This document shows positions 43,190-54,700 of a stretch of 64,000 nt of DNA, piece by piece. A model generated the notes under the pieces. The model was not told the DNA's origin. It made no database searches and was given only the letters and a program-made list of their open reading frames with translations. The position numbers were made by a program, and so were the translations under genes. Location of the stretch: contig CM039463.1 in the NCBI GenBank assembly GCA_022414725.1, positions 72,383,025 through 72,447,024 of the forward strand, in the 5' to 3' direction. Every line of letters starts with the position of its first letter. Positions within the stretch are counted from its first letter, which is position 1. Origin of the DNA: Microglena sp. YARC (Eukaryota; Chlorophyta; Chlorophyceae; Chlamydomonadales; Chlamydomonadaceae).

Positions 43190-43985
43190 GGCCATGGGGG
43201 TGGTGGTGGCACTCACAGCAATAACAGCATTTGGTCAGAAACGGGATGCCAGCTATGGCTTGCACACCCTTGAGTGACATGAACACCATGGCCAGGGCGG
43301 TGGTGGTGGCGCTCATGGCGTCGACAGCATTGTTCGTCCAAAACGGGATGCCAGCTATGGCTTGTACACCCTTGAGTGACATGAACACCATGGCCAGGGC
43401 GGTGGTGGTGGCGCTCATGGCGTCGACAGCATTGTTCGTCCGAAACGGGATGCCAGCTATGGCTTGTACACCCTTGAGTGACATGAACACCATGGCCAGG
43501 GCGGTGGTGGTGGCGCTCATGGCGTCGACAGCATTGTTCGTCCAAAACGGGATGCCAGCTATGGCTTGTACACCCTTGAGTGACATGAACACCATGGCCA
43601 GGGCGGTGGTGGTGGCGCTCATGGCGTCGACAGCATTGTTCGTCCGAAACGGGATGCCAGCTATGGCTTGTACACCCTTGAGTGACATGAACGCTAAGGC
43701 CAGGGCGGTGGTGGTGGCACTCACGGCGATAACAACATTTGGTCCGAAACGGGTTGCCAGCTATGGCTTGTACACCCTTGAGTGACATGAACGCCAAGGC
43801 CAGGGCGGTGGTGGTGGCACTCACGGCGATAACAACATTTGGTCCGAAACGGGTTGCCAGCTATGGCTTGTACACCCTTGAGTGACATGAACGCCAAGGC
43901 CAGGGCGGTGGTGGTGGCGCTCATGGCGATAACAGCATGGTTGGTCAGAAACGGGGCATCACTTGGGTAGACACGGGTTGTCAGC
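43190..43985 (-). repeat. 102/100-bp array of TMEM19-like exon 3
   Basis: Eight units. Occurrences of CCAGCTATGGCTTGTACACC at 43351, 43453, 43555 and 43657 are exactly 102 apart; 43757 and 43857 follow at 100. On the minus strand each unit encodes IAGIPF(R/W)TNNAVDAMS plus ATTTALAMVFMSLKG, a copy of the conserved C-terminal exon of the gene (IAGVPFLTNNAVNAVS). The 102-bp units stay in frame with each other; the 100-bp ones do not. Confidence 0.9.
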
Positions 43986-44023
43986 TATGGCTTGTACACC
44001 CTTGAGTGACGACATGAGGAGCC

Positions 44024-45475
44024 CTAGAATCCAAACATGCCACACCTGAGCGACATGAACGCAATGAGCAGGGCAGTGGTGGTGGCGCTCACGGCATTAA
44101 CAGCATTGTTGGTCAGGAACGGAACGCCAGCTATGGTTTGTATATCGGGACCAGGGACGCTGGTGACGAGGCCAGAGGCAGGGTTGTATCCGCTGAACTG
44201 GAGAGTGGCACCTAGCACTGAGTCTAGCACGGAGCCAAAGAGACCGGCAAAGAGGCCTAGGGGGATGAGCTTCCACTGGGTCATGGCCTGGAGAGGTGGT
44301 GGTGGTGGTGGTGGGGGGGGGGCATGAGAAAGTGTGTGTGTGTGTGTGTGGTGGTGGTGGTGGGGGGCATGAGAGAGAGAGAGTGTGTGTGGGGGGGGGG
44401 GGGGAGGTATCCAGTGAATTGGAGGGTGGCACCTAGCACTAAGTCTAGCACGGAGCCAAATAGAGTTTCCCCCCGTTTTTTTTAATCTTACATTGATTTA
44501 ACTTATATATGTATCCCCCTGGCACTGTATCTGTTATACCACATACAGGCAATGAACCAGTGTAACATGTTTAAGTTTAATAAACATTCAGTTGCATTTA
44601 TGGATTTTATTAAAATTAAAACTGTCAATTGTATAACGTCAAACTACATTGCTCTGGAATAAAACGTCAAATTATAATAAACAGCCTCAAAACGACTGTC
44701 AAATTTTAGAAACGTTACATTTTCCTGTCAGCACAGTAATGATAATGCTTGGTGGGGCGTGGTATTAAGGGAGCTCTGTAAATTGTCCTGTCACTACGGT
44801 ATGTATCCCCCTGTCACCATATATGTTATACCTCATTCGCAAACTCGTAGACAAACTCATCTCTAAGCTGCACAGAGAATCAATCGCCTCCTGTACCAGC
44901 ATTCTTGCCACACATCGCATGGAGGAGTCCCTACCGCCTGGAGGGTGACATTTACTGTGTCTGCCATGGTGCCTTTCTCTAACTGCGGCGTACGGGAGGG
45001 TCCCCTTAACACCATGCCCCTCCAGGCGTTATCTTTTTTATTTGCACACCTCATACATGCCAACCCCATTTGGCCGAGCCCCCACTTATGGGGGGGCGGG
45101 AGCCCCCAGGGTCGCCCAGTTCTCCGTTTGTTCGACCTACAGTCCCCCCACAAGGAACACTGGCCCCAACTGGCCCCTGGCCCTGTTGTATACCCTGGCT
45201 TCGGTCTGCTGCACTTGATTCCGGTGCCACCTATAGCTCTGATAGCCAACACTCTACGCCAATTTATTGTTACCAAGGACTTGGTACCTCATGCATCTCA
45301 TATCTCAGTGTTTTGAATACGCACAGAAGAGTGTACCAACTGAAGAACAGATCCTGTTCATGCACAGTCGATACCTCAGTGTCCACCCTGACATTCACCC
45401 CCAACTACTTCTTCATCTCCCCCCATCAAACTCCCGTCATCCTCCACCCCCCCCCATCCACCTCACACCTTCCTC

Positions 45476-45514
<39 letters not shown>

Positions 45515-48277
45515 ATCCACCTCCCGCCACCATCCACCACCCCCATCCACCTCCCGCACAATTTAGTGTCCACCCCAACTCGTTACCTCAATCATCTTAT
45601 ACCTCATATACTAGGTTAGTATGCAGAGGAATACACGTTGAGCAGTGCAAGGTGAGCCTGACTAAGATGAGTGGTTCCTGAGGTGCTAACGCTGGATAAG
45701 ACCTCAGTGTTTTTAATTTAAACAGGAGAGTGTACCAACTAAAGAACAGATCCTGTTCATGTACAGTGGATACTTCAGTGTCCACCCCGACACTCACCCT
45801 CAACTACTCCCTCCACCACCCCATATACCTCCCGCACTCAGGACACATCCTACACCCGGGTCACCGCCTACACCTGACACCTCCTACAGACACTCCAGTC
45901 CCATACCATCCCTTTTCTCACCTCCACCACCCCATCTACCTTCCGCACTCAGGACACATCCTACACCCGGGTCACCGCCTACACCTGACACCTCGTACAG
46001 ACACGCCAGTCCCATACCATCCCTATTCTCACCTCCACCACCCCATCCACCTACCGCACTCAAGACACATCCTACACCCAGGTCACCGCCTACACCCCAG
46101 ACACCTCCTACATACACGCCAATCCCATACCATCCCTTTTATCACCTCCACCACCCCATCCACCTGCCGTACTCAGGATAAATCCTACACCCCAGACACC
46201 GCTTACACCCCAGGCACCTCCTACATACACGCCAATCCCATGCCATCCCTTTTCTCACCTGCACCCAGCCCATCCACCTCCCGCACCCAGGACACATCCT
46301 ACACCCCAGACACCGCCTACGCCCAGCGCCTCCTACATACACGCCAATCCCATGCCATTCATTTTCTTAACTGCACCGACCCAATCCACCTACCGCACCC
46401 AGGACACCTCCTTCACTCCAGACACCTCCTACATACACGCCAATCCCATGCCATCCCTTTTTTCACCTGCAACCTCCCCATCCACCTCCCGCACTCAAGA
46501 CACATCCTACACCCCAGACAAATCCTACATACACGCCACTCCCATGTCATCCCTTGTTCACCTGCACCCACCTCCTGCACCCAGGACACATTCTACACCC
46601 AGGTCACCGCCTACACCCCAGACACCTCCTACATACACGCCAATCCCATACCATCCCTTTTATCACCTCCACCACCCCATCCACCTGCCACACTCAGGAC
46701 AAATTCTACACCCCAGACACAGCTTACACCCCAGGCACCTCCTACATACACGCCAATCCCACGCCATTCCTTTTCTCACCTGCACCCAGCCCATCCACCT
46801 ACCCCACCCAGGACACATCCTACACCCGGGTCACCGCCTACACCCCAGACACCTCCTACATACACGCCAATCCCATGCCATTCCTTTTCTCACCTGCAGC
46901 CTTGGCTCTGGGAACACCCAAAGAGTGGGAGACACCAGCGCAGCTGCATAGAACACCAGGCCCATGAACATGCCCCCTGCCAGGCTGGCAGCCAGGCCGG
47001 CAAGAGTGACCCCCCCATTGGTCCCTCTTCTCACGGGACGCATAGACGTGATGAGGCGAGGTTGTTCGGAACTGAGCGGGCCCAGCTCCGAAGCCCAGGT
47101 GTCACCACAGCAACAGGCGTAGTATCCTAAATAGGCACCCATGAGTGCGGTGACAAGCTCGGAGCGCCACAGCTCAACGGAGAGCGAGGGGCCCAGGGGA
47201 ACGTCGACACAGCCGACCAGTACACCGTACGTGATGGCTAGTAGGGTGGGCACCAGGCCGTTGCATGCAACCTGTGTTGTGTGGCAACGGGGGGTGGGTG
47301 TGTTGGATTGTGCTTAGTGTGTTGGTAAGGGTTGTGTGTGTTGGTGAGCGGAGTGGCGGGGCCCAGGGGGAAGTTGACACAGTTGACCAATACACCGTAC
47401 GTGATGGCTAGTAGGGTGGGCACCAGGCTGTTGCATGCGACCTGGTTGTGTGGCAACGGGTGGTGGGTGTGCTGGTTAGTGTTGTGTGTGTTGGTGAGCG
47501 GAGTGGCGGGGCCCAGGGGGAAGTTGACACAGCCGACCAGTACTCCGTACGTGATGGCTAGTAGGGTGGGCACCAGGCCGTTGCATGCGACCTGGTTGTG
47601 TGGCAACGGGTGGTGGGTGTGCTAGTTAGTGTTGTGTGTTTCGGTGCGCGGAGAGAGAGGGGCCCAGGGGGACGTTGACACAGCTCACCAGTACACCGTG
47701 CGTGATGGCCAGTAGGGTGGGCACCAGGCTGTTGCATGCGACCTGGTTGGGTGGCAACGGGTGGTGGGTGTGTTGGTTAGTGTTGTGTGTGTCGGTGCGC
47801 GGAGAGAGAGGGGCCCAGGGGGAAGTTGACACAGCTCACCAGTACACCGTACGTGATGGCTAGTAGGGTGGGCACCAGGCCGGTGCATGCGACCTGGTTG
47901 TGTGGCAACGGGTGTTGCATGTGTTGGTTAGTGCTGGGTGTTTTGGTGCGGGGAGAGAGAAGGGCCCAGGGGGACGTTGACACAGCCGACCAGTACACCG
48001 TACGTGATGGCCAGTAGGGTGGGCAATAGGCCGTTGCATGCGACCTGGTTGTGTGGCAACGGGTGTTGCGTGTGTTGGTTAGTGCTGGGTGTTTTGGTTA
48101 GTGTTGGGTGTGTTGGTGAGCGGAGTGGCGGGGCCCAGGGGGAAGTTAACACAGCCGACCAGTACACCGTACGTGATGGCTAGTAGGGTGGGCACCAGAC
48201 CGTTGCATGCAACATGTGTTGCGTGTGTTTGTGTGTATTAGGGTTGTGACTTGTGTGGTGTGTGTGTGTGGAGTATG

Positions 48278-48339
<62 letters not shown>

Positions 48340-48536
48340 TGGAGTGTGTGTGTGTGTGGAGTATGTGTGTGTGTGATGTGTGTGTTGTGTGTTGGTGTGT
48401 GTTGTGTGTGTTGGTGTGTGGAGTGTGTGTGTGCGCGAGGAGTGTGTGTGTGTGTGCGTGGTGTGTGTGTGTTGGTGTGTGGAGTGTGTGTTGGTGTGTG
48501 GAGTGTGTGTTGGTTTGTGGTGTGTGTTGGTGCGTG

Positions 48537-48614
<78 letters not shown>

Positions 48615-51600
48615 AGTGTGTGTTGGTGCATGGAGTGTGTGTCGGTTAGTGTTGTGTGTGTTTGCGTGGAGTGGGAAGGAACAAAGGATAAGTTGGCAGA
48701 GCCGACCAGAACATTGTAGGTGATGGGTAGTAGGGGAGGTACCAGGTTTAAGGTTTAGGGTTTAGGCCCTTGCATGCAACCTGCGATGTGTTGCGTCTCG
48801 GTTTGTGTTGTATGTGTTGGTGCATGGAGGTGGTGGCTAGTAGGGGGGCACCAGTTTCTTTACCGCCCTTCAATGGATAGCGACTTGAGTACATCAGGCG
48901 TACTGCCGGAGGAGCTAAAACGGAGAGCAAATCAGAGGAGCAAAACGGATGGGCTGCAGACCCTAGGGGGTTGGCAAGGCAATCACATCAAACGTCACGT
49001 CAAACGTCACGTCACGTCACATCAAACGTCATGTCACGTCAAACGTCACATCAAACGTCACGTCACATCAAACGTCACGTCACGTCACACTTTTAGGTAA
49101 GGAACGGCAACTAATATTAGTGTTTGAAAAAATTATATTAACTAATATTATTATAGTGTCACAATAATATTAGTTTTTCAAATGAATTCAAAATTCTGGT
49201 GGGACGACTCGTCCGACAAATATTATAAAATAGTTTTTATTCACTAACATTATGTAACATAGCCGAACCCTACTCATAGGCAGTCAATCCGGGGGATTAA
49301 ACTTAGTACTGAAACAAGATTCCGTGGCGCTCACTGCCCACCATTCTTCCGCTGCGCTTGTGGACAGGAATTTTACTCATAGGCAGTCACGTCACGTCAC
49401 AAGGGTACCACAAGTCTCTTGAGCCCCATTGATTGCTATGACTCATCCATAGGGGCCGGTATATCATATAATATTGACCAACGGCGAGTATGATATCATA
49501 TGATGTTGACCAAAGGCGAGTATGACATCATATGATGTTGACCAAAGGCGAGTTTGATATCATATGACATCATACAAATTGAATCATATGATGTCATTCA
49601 AATTGAATCATATGATATCATACAAATTGAATCATATGATATCATACAAATTGAATCATATGATATCATACAAATTGAATCATATGATATCATATATCAA
49701 TGGTAACTTTGGCACAGGTAGACTGCCGTCATCACATGATATCATATGATGACAATGATATCATATGATGACATAATATCATATGATATCATACTGCCGT
49801 TCCATACTTATCCATCTCCTGCTGCTCCTGCCTACCACAACTCCCACCACACTGCCCCCACCTCCATTTCACTACCCACTCCACCCCTCCTCTAGATCAC
49901 ACACCTGCAACCAGTCTTGTTGCCCATCCCACCTCACCTTACCCCACCACCTCCCCTCCACCTCCACTCCACTCCACTCCACCTCACCCCTTCACTACAC
50001 CCCACCCCACCCCTGCTCTATATCACATATCTGCAGCCAATCTCATTGTCCCCCTTTCATGCCACACTCATCCATATCAGGGTACTACAAAGCGCGCGCA
50101 GCAGCGCGATTTTGCGCACGCTTTTTTAGCCCCACTGCGCGTTTCGCGCAGTTTTTTCAAGTCCCTATGGACACAGCGCGCAATTTTTGCCTTTTTGCAC
50201 TACAAAGCGCTGACCAATTTGACAAAAAGTAGTACCCTGATCCATATTCTTCTGCTCCTCCCTACCACCTACTCCCACCCCACTGGCCCCACCTCCATAA
50301 CACTACCCACCCCACCCCACCTCACCCCTCCACTCCACTTCCACTCCCCTCCACCTTACCACACCACCTCCCCTCCACCTCCCCACACCCGTCCACTCCA
50401 CCTCACCCTTCTACTCCCCTAGTTCACACACCTGCAGCCAATCTCTTTGCCCCCCTTTCTTGCCACACTGATTCATCTCCTTCTGCTCCTTCCTACCACC
50501 TACGCTTTCACTTCCACCACACTGGCCCCACCTCCATTACACTACCCACCCCACCGCACCCCTCCACTCCACCCCTCTACCTCACACATCCACTCCCATG
50601 GCTCACACACCTGCAGCCAATTTCTTTGCCCCCCTGTCTTGCCACACTCATCCATCTCTTTATACTCCTTCCTACCACCTACGCTTCCACTCCCACCGCA
50701 CTGGACCCACCTCCATGATGCTCCCCACCTCACTTACCACCCCACCGCACCCCTCCACTGCACCCCTCTACCTCACCCATCCACTCCCATGGCTCACACA
50801 CCTGCAGCCAATCTCTTTGCCCCCCTGTCTTGCCACACTCATCCATCTCTTTATACTCCTTCCTACCACCTACGCTTCCACTCCCACCGCACTGGACCCA
50901 CCTCCATTACGCTCCCCACCCCACTTACCACCCCACCGCACCCCTCCACTCCACCCCTCCACCTCACCCATCCACTCCCATGGATCACACACCTGCAGCC
51001 AATCTCTTTGCCCCCCATTTTTGCCACACTCATCCATCTTTTTATACTCCTTCCTACCACCTACGCTTCCACTCCCACCGCACTGGACCCACCTCCATTA
51101 CGCTCCCCACCCCACTTACCACCCCACCGCACCCCTCCACTCCACCCCTCCACCTCACCCATCCACTCCCATGGATCACACACCTGCAGCCAATCTCTTT
51201 GCCCCCCATTCTTGCCACACTCATCCATCTTTTTATACTCCTTCCTACCACCTACGCTTCCACTCCCACCGCACTGGACCCACCTCCATTACGCTCCCCA
51301 CCCCACTTCCCATCCCACCGCACCCCTCCACTCCACCCCTCCACCTCGCCCATCCACTCCCATGGATCACACACCTGCAGCCAATCTCTTTGCCCCCCTG
51401 TCTTGCCACACTCATCCACCTCCGTCTGCTCCTTCCTACCACCTTCGCTTTCACTCCCACCACACTTACCCCACCTCCATTACACTACCCACCCCACTTC
51501 CCACCCCACCTCACCCCTCCCCTAGTTCACACACCTGCAGCCAATCTCTATGCCCCCCTTTCTTGGCAGGCTCGTTGATCTTCTTCTGCTCCTGACTACC

Positions 51601-53362
51601 ACAGTTCTTCATATCCCACCACACTGGACCCAACTCCATAACGCTGCCCACCCCACTTCCCACCCCACCTCACCACTCCACCTTACCCCTCCACTCCACC
51701 TCACCCATCCACTCCCCTGGATCACACACCTGCAGCCAACCTCATTGCCCCCCTTTCTTGCCACACTCATCCATCTCCTTCTGCTCCTTCCAGCAACCTA
51801 CGCTTTCACTCCCACCCCATTGACCCCACCTCCATTACACTAACCACCCCAACGCACCCCTCCACTCCACCCCTCTACCTCACACATCCACTCCCATGGC
51901 TCACACACCTGCAGCCAATCTCTTTGCCCCCCTTTCTTGCCACACTCATCTACCTCCGTCTGCTCCTTCCAGCAACCTACGCTTTCACTCCCACCCCACT
52001 GACCCCACCTCCATTACAATAACCACCCCACCGCACCCCTCCAATCCACCCCTCTACCTCACACATCCACTCCCATGGCTCACACACCTGCAGCCAATCT
52101 CTTTGCCCCCCTTTCTTGCCACACTCATCCACCTCCGTCTGCTCCTTCTCACCACCTACGCTTCCACTCCCACCACACTGGACCCACCTTCATTACACTA
52201 ACCACCCCACTTCCCCCTCCCCTCCACCTCACCTCCCCCCTCCTCCCATCCACTCCACCTCACCCCTCCACGCCACCTCCACACCCCTCCACCTCACCAC
52301 ACCACCTCCCCTCCACCTCGCCCCACCCGTCCACTCCACACCCCTCCACTCCACCTCACCCATCCACTCCCATGGATCACACACCTGCAGCCAATCTCTT
52401 TGCCCTCCTTTCTTGGCAGATTCGTCGATCTCCTTCTGTTCCTCCTTGTACTTGGTGAACTTGGAGGAGGAGAAAAAGAAGGCAAGAAGAGTAGCTCCCA
52501 ATCGGAGGCTGCACCCTAGGGTGCCGGTCCCCACCATCATGGCGGCCACAGCGCCTGATTGGGACAGGGACCCCTTGTGGACCCCCCATAGGGCAATGAT
52601 CAGGCCCCCCGTAAATGCGGCCCCCCATTGGACAAAGAGGCCGAAACCGTGGGACATGACTACAGCTGTGCAGGCTGCTGCAAATACGGCAGGACCAATG
52701 GCCGCCTTTAATATCTTTTGCAGCTGAGTCTCCTGTTGGGCAGAGGGGAGGTCCTGGATCTTGTCCAGGCTGGTCTCAACATCCTTGAGGGCGGCCTTGG
52801 CCAAGAGGAGGGCCTCGGCCACAACCTGCTCCGAAACCGCAATCCTTTTGGCAGCCGCCGCGGCGGCATCGGAATCGGAATCAGAATCACCTGCCTTGCT
52901 GTCGCCAGCTGCAAGGGCTGTTGACTCTAGCTGGCTCTTGGTGCCATCACTGTCAGTGGCGTTGGTGCTGGTGCTATTAGAAGAGGGCTTGGGTAAGAGT
53001 TCTCCATCCTTGCTGTCAGCAGCTTCTTGGCAACTGCTATCAGTGTTGCTACTACCACTACTGCTACTGCTACTTCCTCCTTGTTGCTGGAAGTCATTGG
53101 ATGATCTCAACTGATTTAACCGCCTGCCCACCAGCTGGGGGCGGGAACGCTTTCCCCCCCAAAGAGCTGATGACCTAGGCCCCCCTTGCAAGGCGAAGGA
53201 GGTACAGTTTGGGGGAACTACATTTGAGGGCTGCCTAACATTCCGTGCCCCTAGGGAGCGGAGAGGGGCAGATACACAGGGGCTGGCTATGGAGGGCCTA
53301 GGACAAAACTGGGACCCTGTCCCTGCTACTTGCTTAGGTGCTGACGAGGATGTCAAGATCAT
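44024..53362 (-). CDS. TMEM19/DUF92-family membrane protein, three exons with duplicated edges
   Basis: Model (minus): 53362-52385, 47271-46894, 44287-44024. It totals 1620 nt, 539 residues, all junctions GT-AG and phase 0, stop TAG. Residues 1-90 are Ser/Pro/Arg-rich and could be a chloroplast transit peptide; 93-175 is a low-complexity Ser/Asp/Ala region; 178-220 may form a coiled coil. The family domain starts near 222, with hydrophobic segments, SSSKFTK (298-304), GGQRDWLQ (319-326), GDTWASELG (about 382-390), RRGTNGGV (about 407-414), LDSVLGATLQ and IAGVPFLTNNAVNA near the C-terminus. Relatives include human TMEM19 and plant PGR; VTE6 phytyl-phosphate kinase is a more distant DUF92 member, so a prenyl-chain or chloroplast role is possible but not shown. 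Introns of 5.1 and 2.6 kb are filled with copies of the exon borders. Confidence 0.87.
44288..44470. repeat. GGT/GT/G tracts and a partial exon 3 copy
   Basis: GGTGGTGG, GTGTGT and G runs, then 44407-44463 repeats the exon 3 segment 44189-44245 (GTATCCAGTGAATTGGAGGG versus GTATCCGCTGAACTGGAGAG). Confidence 0.8.
44471..45829. other. intron 2 of the TMEM19-like gene, proximal to exon 3
   Basis: AT-rich piece (44480-44720), SINE tail fragments at 44735-44775 (minus) and 44985-45034 (plus), and a C run of about 36 at 45478-45513. A block of about 400 bp is duplicated: GTGTACCAACTGAAGAACAG at 45331 recurs as GTGTACCAACTAAAGAACAG at 45730. No further exon is needed to complete the family domain. 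Confidence 0.55.
45830..46893 (-). repeat. about 112-bp array of the exon 2 donor region (intron 2)
   Basis: Nine copies plus the real site. CCCTTTTCTCACCT-type strings occur near 45908, 46022, 46133, 46249, 46361, 46457, 46551, 46657, 46770 and at the true border 46882-46896. On the minus strand each unit carries a GCAG/GTGAGAAAAGGGATGG-like donor. The array touches the exon. Confidence 0.88.
47272..48240 (-). repeat. about 150-bp array of the exon 2 acceptor and exon start (intron 1)
   Basis: Copies of TTGCATGC at 47431, 47581, 47732, 47883, 48034 and 48203 repeat the true site at 47261. A further one is near 48771. On the minus strand each unit has an acceptor (ACAACCAG) followed by VACNGLVPTLLAITYGVLVG and CVNFPLGP, so each is a decoy half-exon with an open frame. 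Units of 150 bp preserve frame; 151-bp units do not. Confidence 0.9.
48241..48660 (+). repeat. GT microsatellite
   Basis: About 420 bp of (GT)n interrupted by GGAGT and TTGGT words. Frames give Cys-Val repeats and are not genes. Confidence 0.95.
48740..49451. other. intron 1 of the TMEM19-like gene, mixed repeats
   Basis: 48860-48950 is the repeat seen at 2140-2240. 48980-49090 is an array of ACGTCACATCAAACGTC words. 49095-49250 is AT-rich with TAATATTA palindromes. No exon expected here. Confidence 0.5.
49452..49803. mobile_element. palindromic CATATGATATC MITE, larger copy
   Basis: 352 bp from GGGGCCGGTATATCAT to ATGATATCATACTGCCGTTCC-like end, flanked by ATA on both sides (49449-49451; 49804-49806). 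It contains tandem units of TCATATGATATCATACAAAT and GTTGACCAAAGGCGAGTATG. Related to 34139-34321. Confidence 0.6.
49890..52384 (-). repeat. about 180-191-bp array of the exon 1 donor region (intron 1)
   Basis: CACACCTGCAGCCAATCTCT or close variants at about 50427, 50604, 50796, 50987, 51178, 51368, 51530, 51726, 51904 and 52083 repeat the true exon 1 border at 52380-52400; weaker copies are near 49903 and 50022. On the minus strand each unit carries GGCAAAGAGATTGGCTGCAG followed by GTGTGTGA, a full copy of the exon end and its donor. Units 50796-51367 are nearly identical (191 bp). Confidence 0.92.
50078..50239. mobile_element. hAT-type MITE, TIR CAGGGTACTACA (in the donor array)
   Basis: 162 bp, ends CAGGGTACTACA and AGTAGTACCCTG, perfect 8-bp duplication ATCCATAT (50070-50077; 50240-50247). 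GCGCGTTTCGCGCA-type interior. It interrupts one array unit, so it is younger than the array. Confidence 0.88.
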
Positions 53363-53718
53363 GGGGGGCAGGGTAGGGGGGCTATGGACAAGGCGCTATA
53401 AGGTGGAGGGCTGATTCATGGAGGGGAGCTGATGTGAACGCTAGCTGCCCTTGCTTGCTTGGAACCAGCAGCTTGGAGGATTTTTCTGCGTGCATGAATG
53501 TATGTCTGTCAGGTTATTGGTGGTTGGCCCCATTGCAAGCAAACGGGCTGGCACCCTGGACCTCACGCCTCGTAATATGGCGCACTGTTTACTTATTTGA
53601 CAGGGTTTGTGGTCTTGGTTCACACAGAGTTATTATTGCGTGCAGGGTAACTGCATGGAGTACGAGGGGGAGGAGCATGGGACTACTTGAATGAACGGGA
53701 ATGTGTGTGTGTGTGTAT

Positions 53719-53755
<37 letters not shown>

Positions 53756-54700
53756 TGTGTGGGTGGGTGGGTGGGTGGGTGGGTAGGGATGTGTGTGTGG
53801 GGGGGGGGGGGGGGAGCAGGTCTAGATGCATAGGTGGTGCAGGTAGTGTTGTGGTGGTTGTAGTTGGTGTAGGTGTAGGTGTGGATGGACTGGTATGCCT
53901 GTGGGGGCTATAATGATGTCAAGCTTAATGAGACTGCTTGCATAGACGGGTATGTGTAGGAGTGTGTGTGGGTGCGTGTGTGGGTGCGTGTGTGGGGGGG
54001 GGGCATTGGGTGCAAGTTTAGTTTAGCCGTAATTGTTGCAGCTATAATAGTGTTAGTATGTGTATGATTGTGGTATGTTTGAATTTTGGAAGCTACTGTG
54101 TGGTTGCAATGGGCATGCTGGTGCTTGTGATGGTGTAGTTCTGCACTTGAACAGCGGTGTGTTTGATGGAAACCAGCGGCATGGCTATTTTCACTTGATT
54201 CAGCAACTAACATTTTCTGGTTTAAGGTGGGCTGCCTCTCAGAGTGAGCTATCACAGGGGTGTTAGAAAGTAAGCATGCAAGATGATAACAGTAGCTTGG
54301 GTTAAAGGACTGTACACATTCTTGGTTACTTGGAGGTTAGTGTACGGCTAGCCTGGCATCATTAACTTGAACCGTCTAGTTCGTATTGGCTCGCTTTTTC
54401 AAATGCGGAAGACGAAATTCAAGATGGAGGGCTGCTCTCGCATTGTGCACAGATGCAGTGAGGCTAGGTTACAGAAGGGACGTACTTCCACTGCACAAAT
54501 GTACTCCGGGCGTTGCTCCGCGTTGCTCCCGAAGGCGCGCTATTTTCTAGCAGCTTCTAAGGACCTTGGCTGAAATGGTGAGGGAAGAGGGATCTAAGAA
54601 ATGAGCAAACTGGCGTGAAGGTCTGGCTCGGGTTACTACTTCCGAATCACCGGCAAAGGGAAATAAGCTGACAGGCGAGTTTGTGAGGAGCAAGCAGCCT
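53363..54700. other. upstream of the TMEM19-like gene; simple repeats
   Basis: 53390-53430 on the minus strand holds a short upstream ORF (ATGAATCAGCCC to TAG) before the chosen start. 53510-53600 is the 81-bp-family copy. 53701-53815 is GT, GGGT and G runs. No other gene recognised. Confidence 0.45.

Noticed and set aside
43231..43785. 184-codon plus-strand frame with 34-residue repeats
   Set aside because: Antisense of the amplified exon 3 units; the minus strand carries the family motif.
45730..47130. 466-codon plus-strand frame (Thr/Pro/His-rich)
   Set aside because: It is the reverse reading of the donor array and exon 2 of the minus-strand TMEM19-like gene; its periodicity equals the 112-bp array.
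50447..51595. 382-codon plus-strand proline/histidine-rich frame, resembling a cell-wall protein
   Set aside because: It is read from the 191-bp donor array in intron 1, opposite to the gene, with parallel open frames in all phases.
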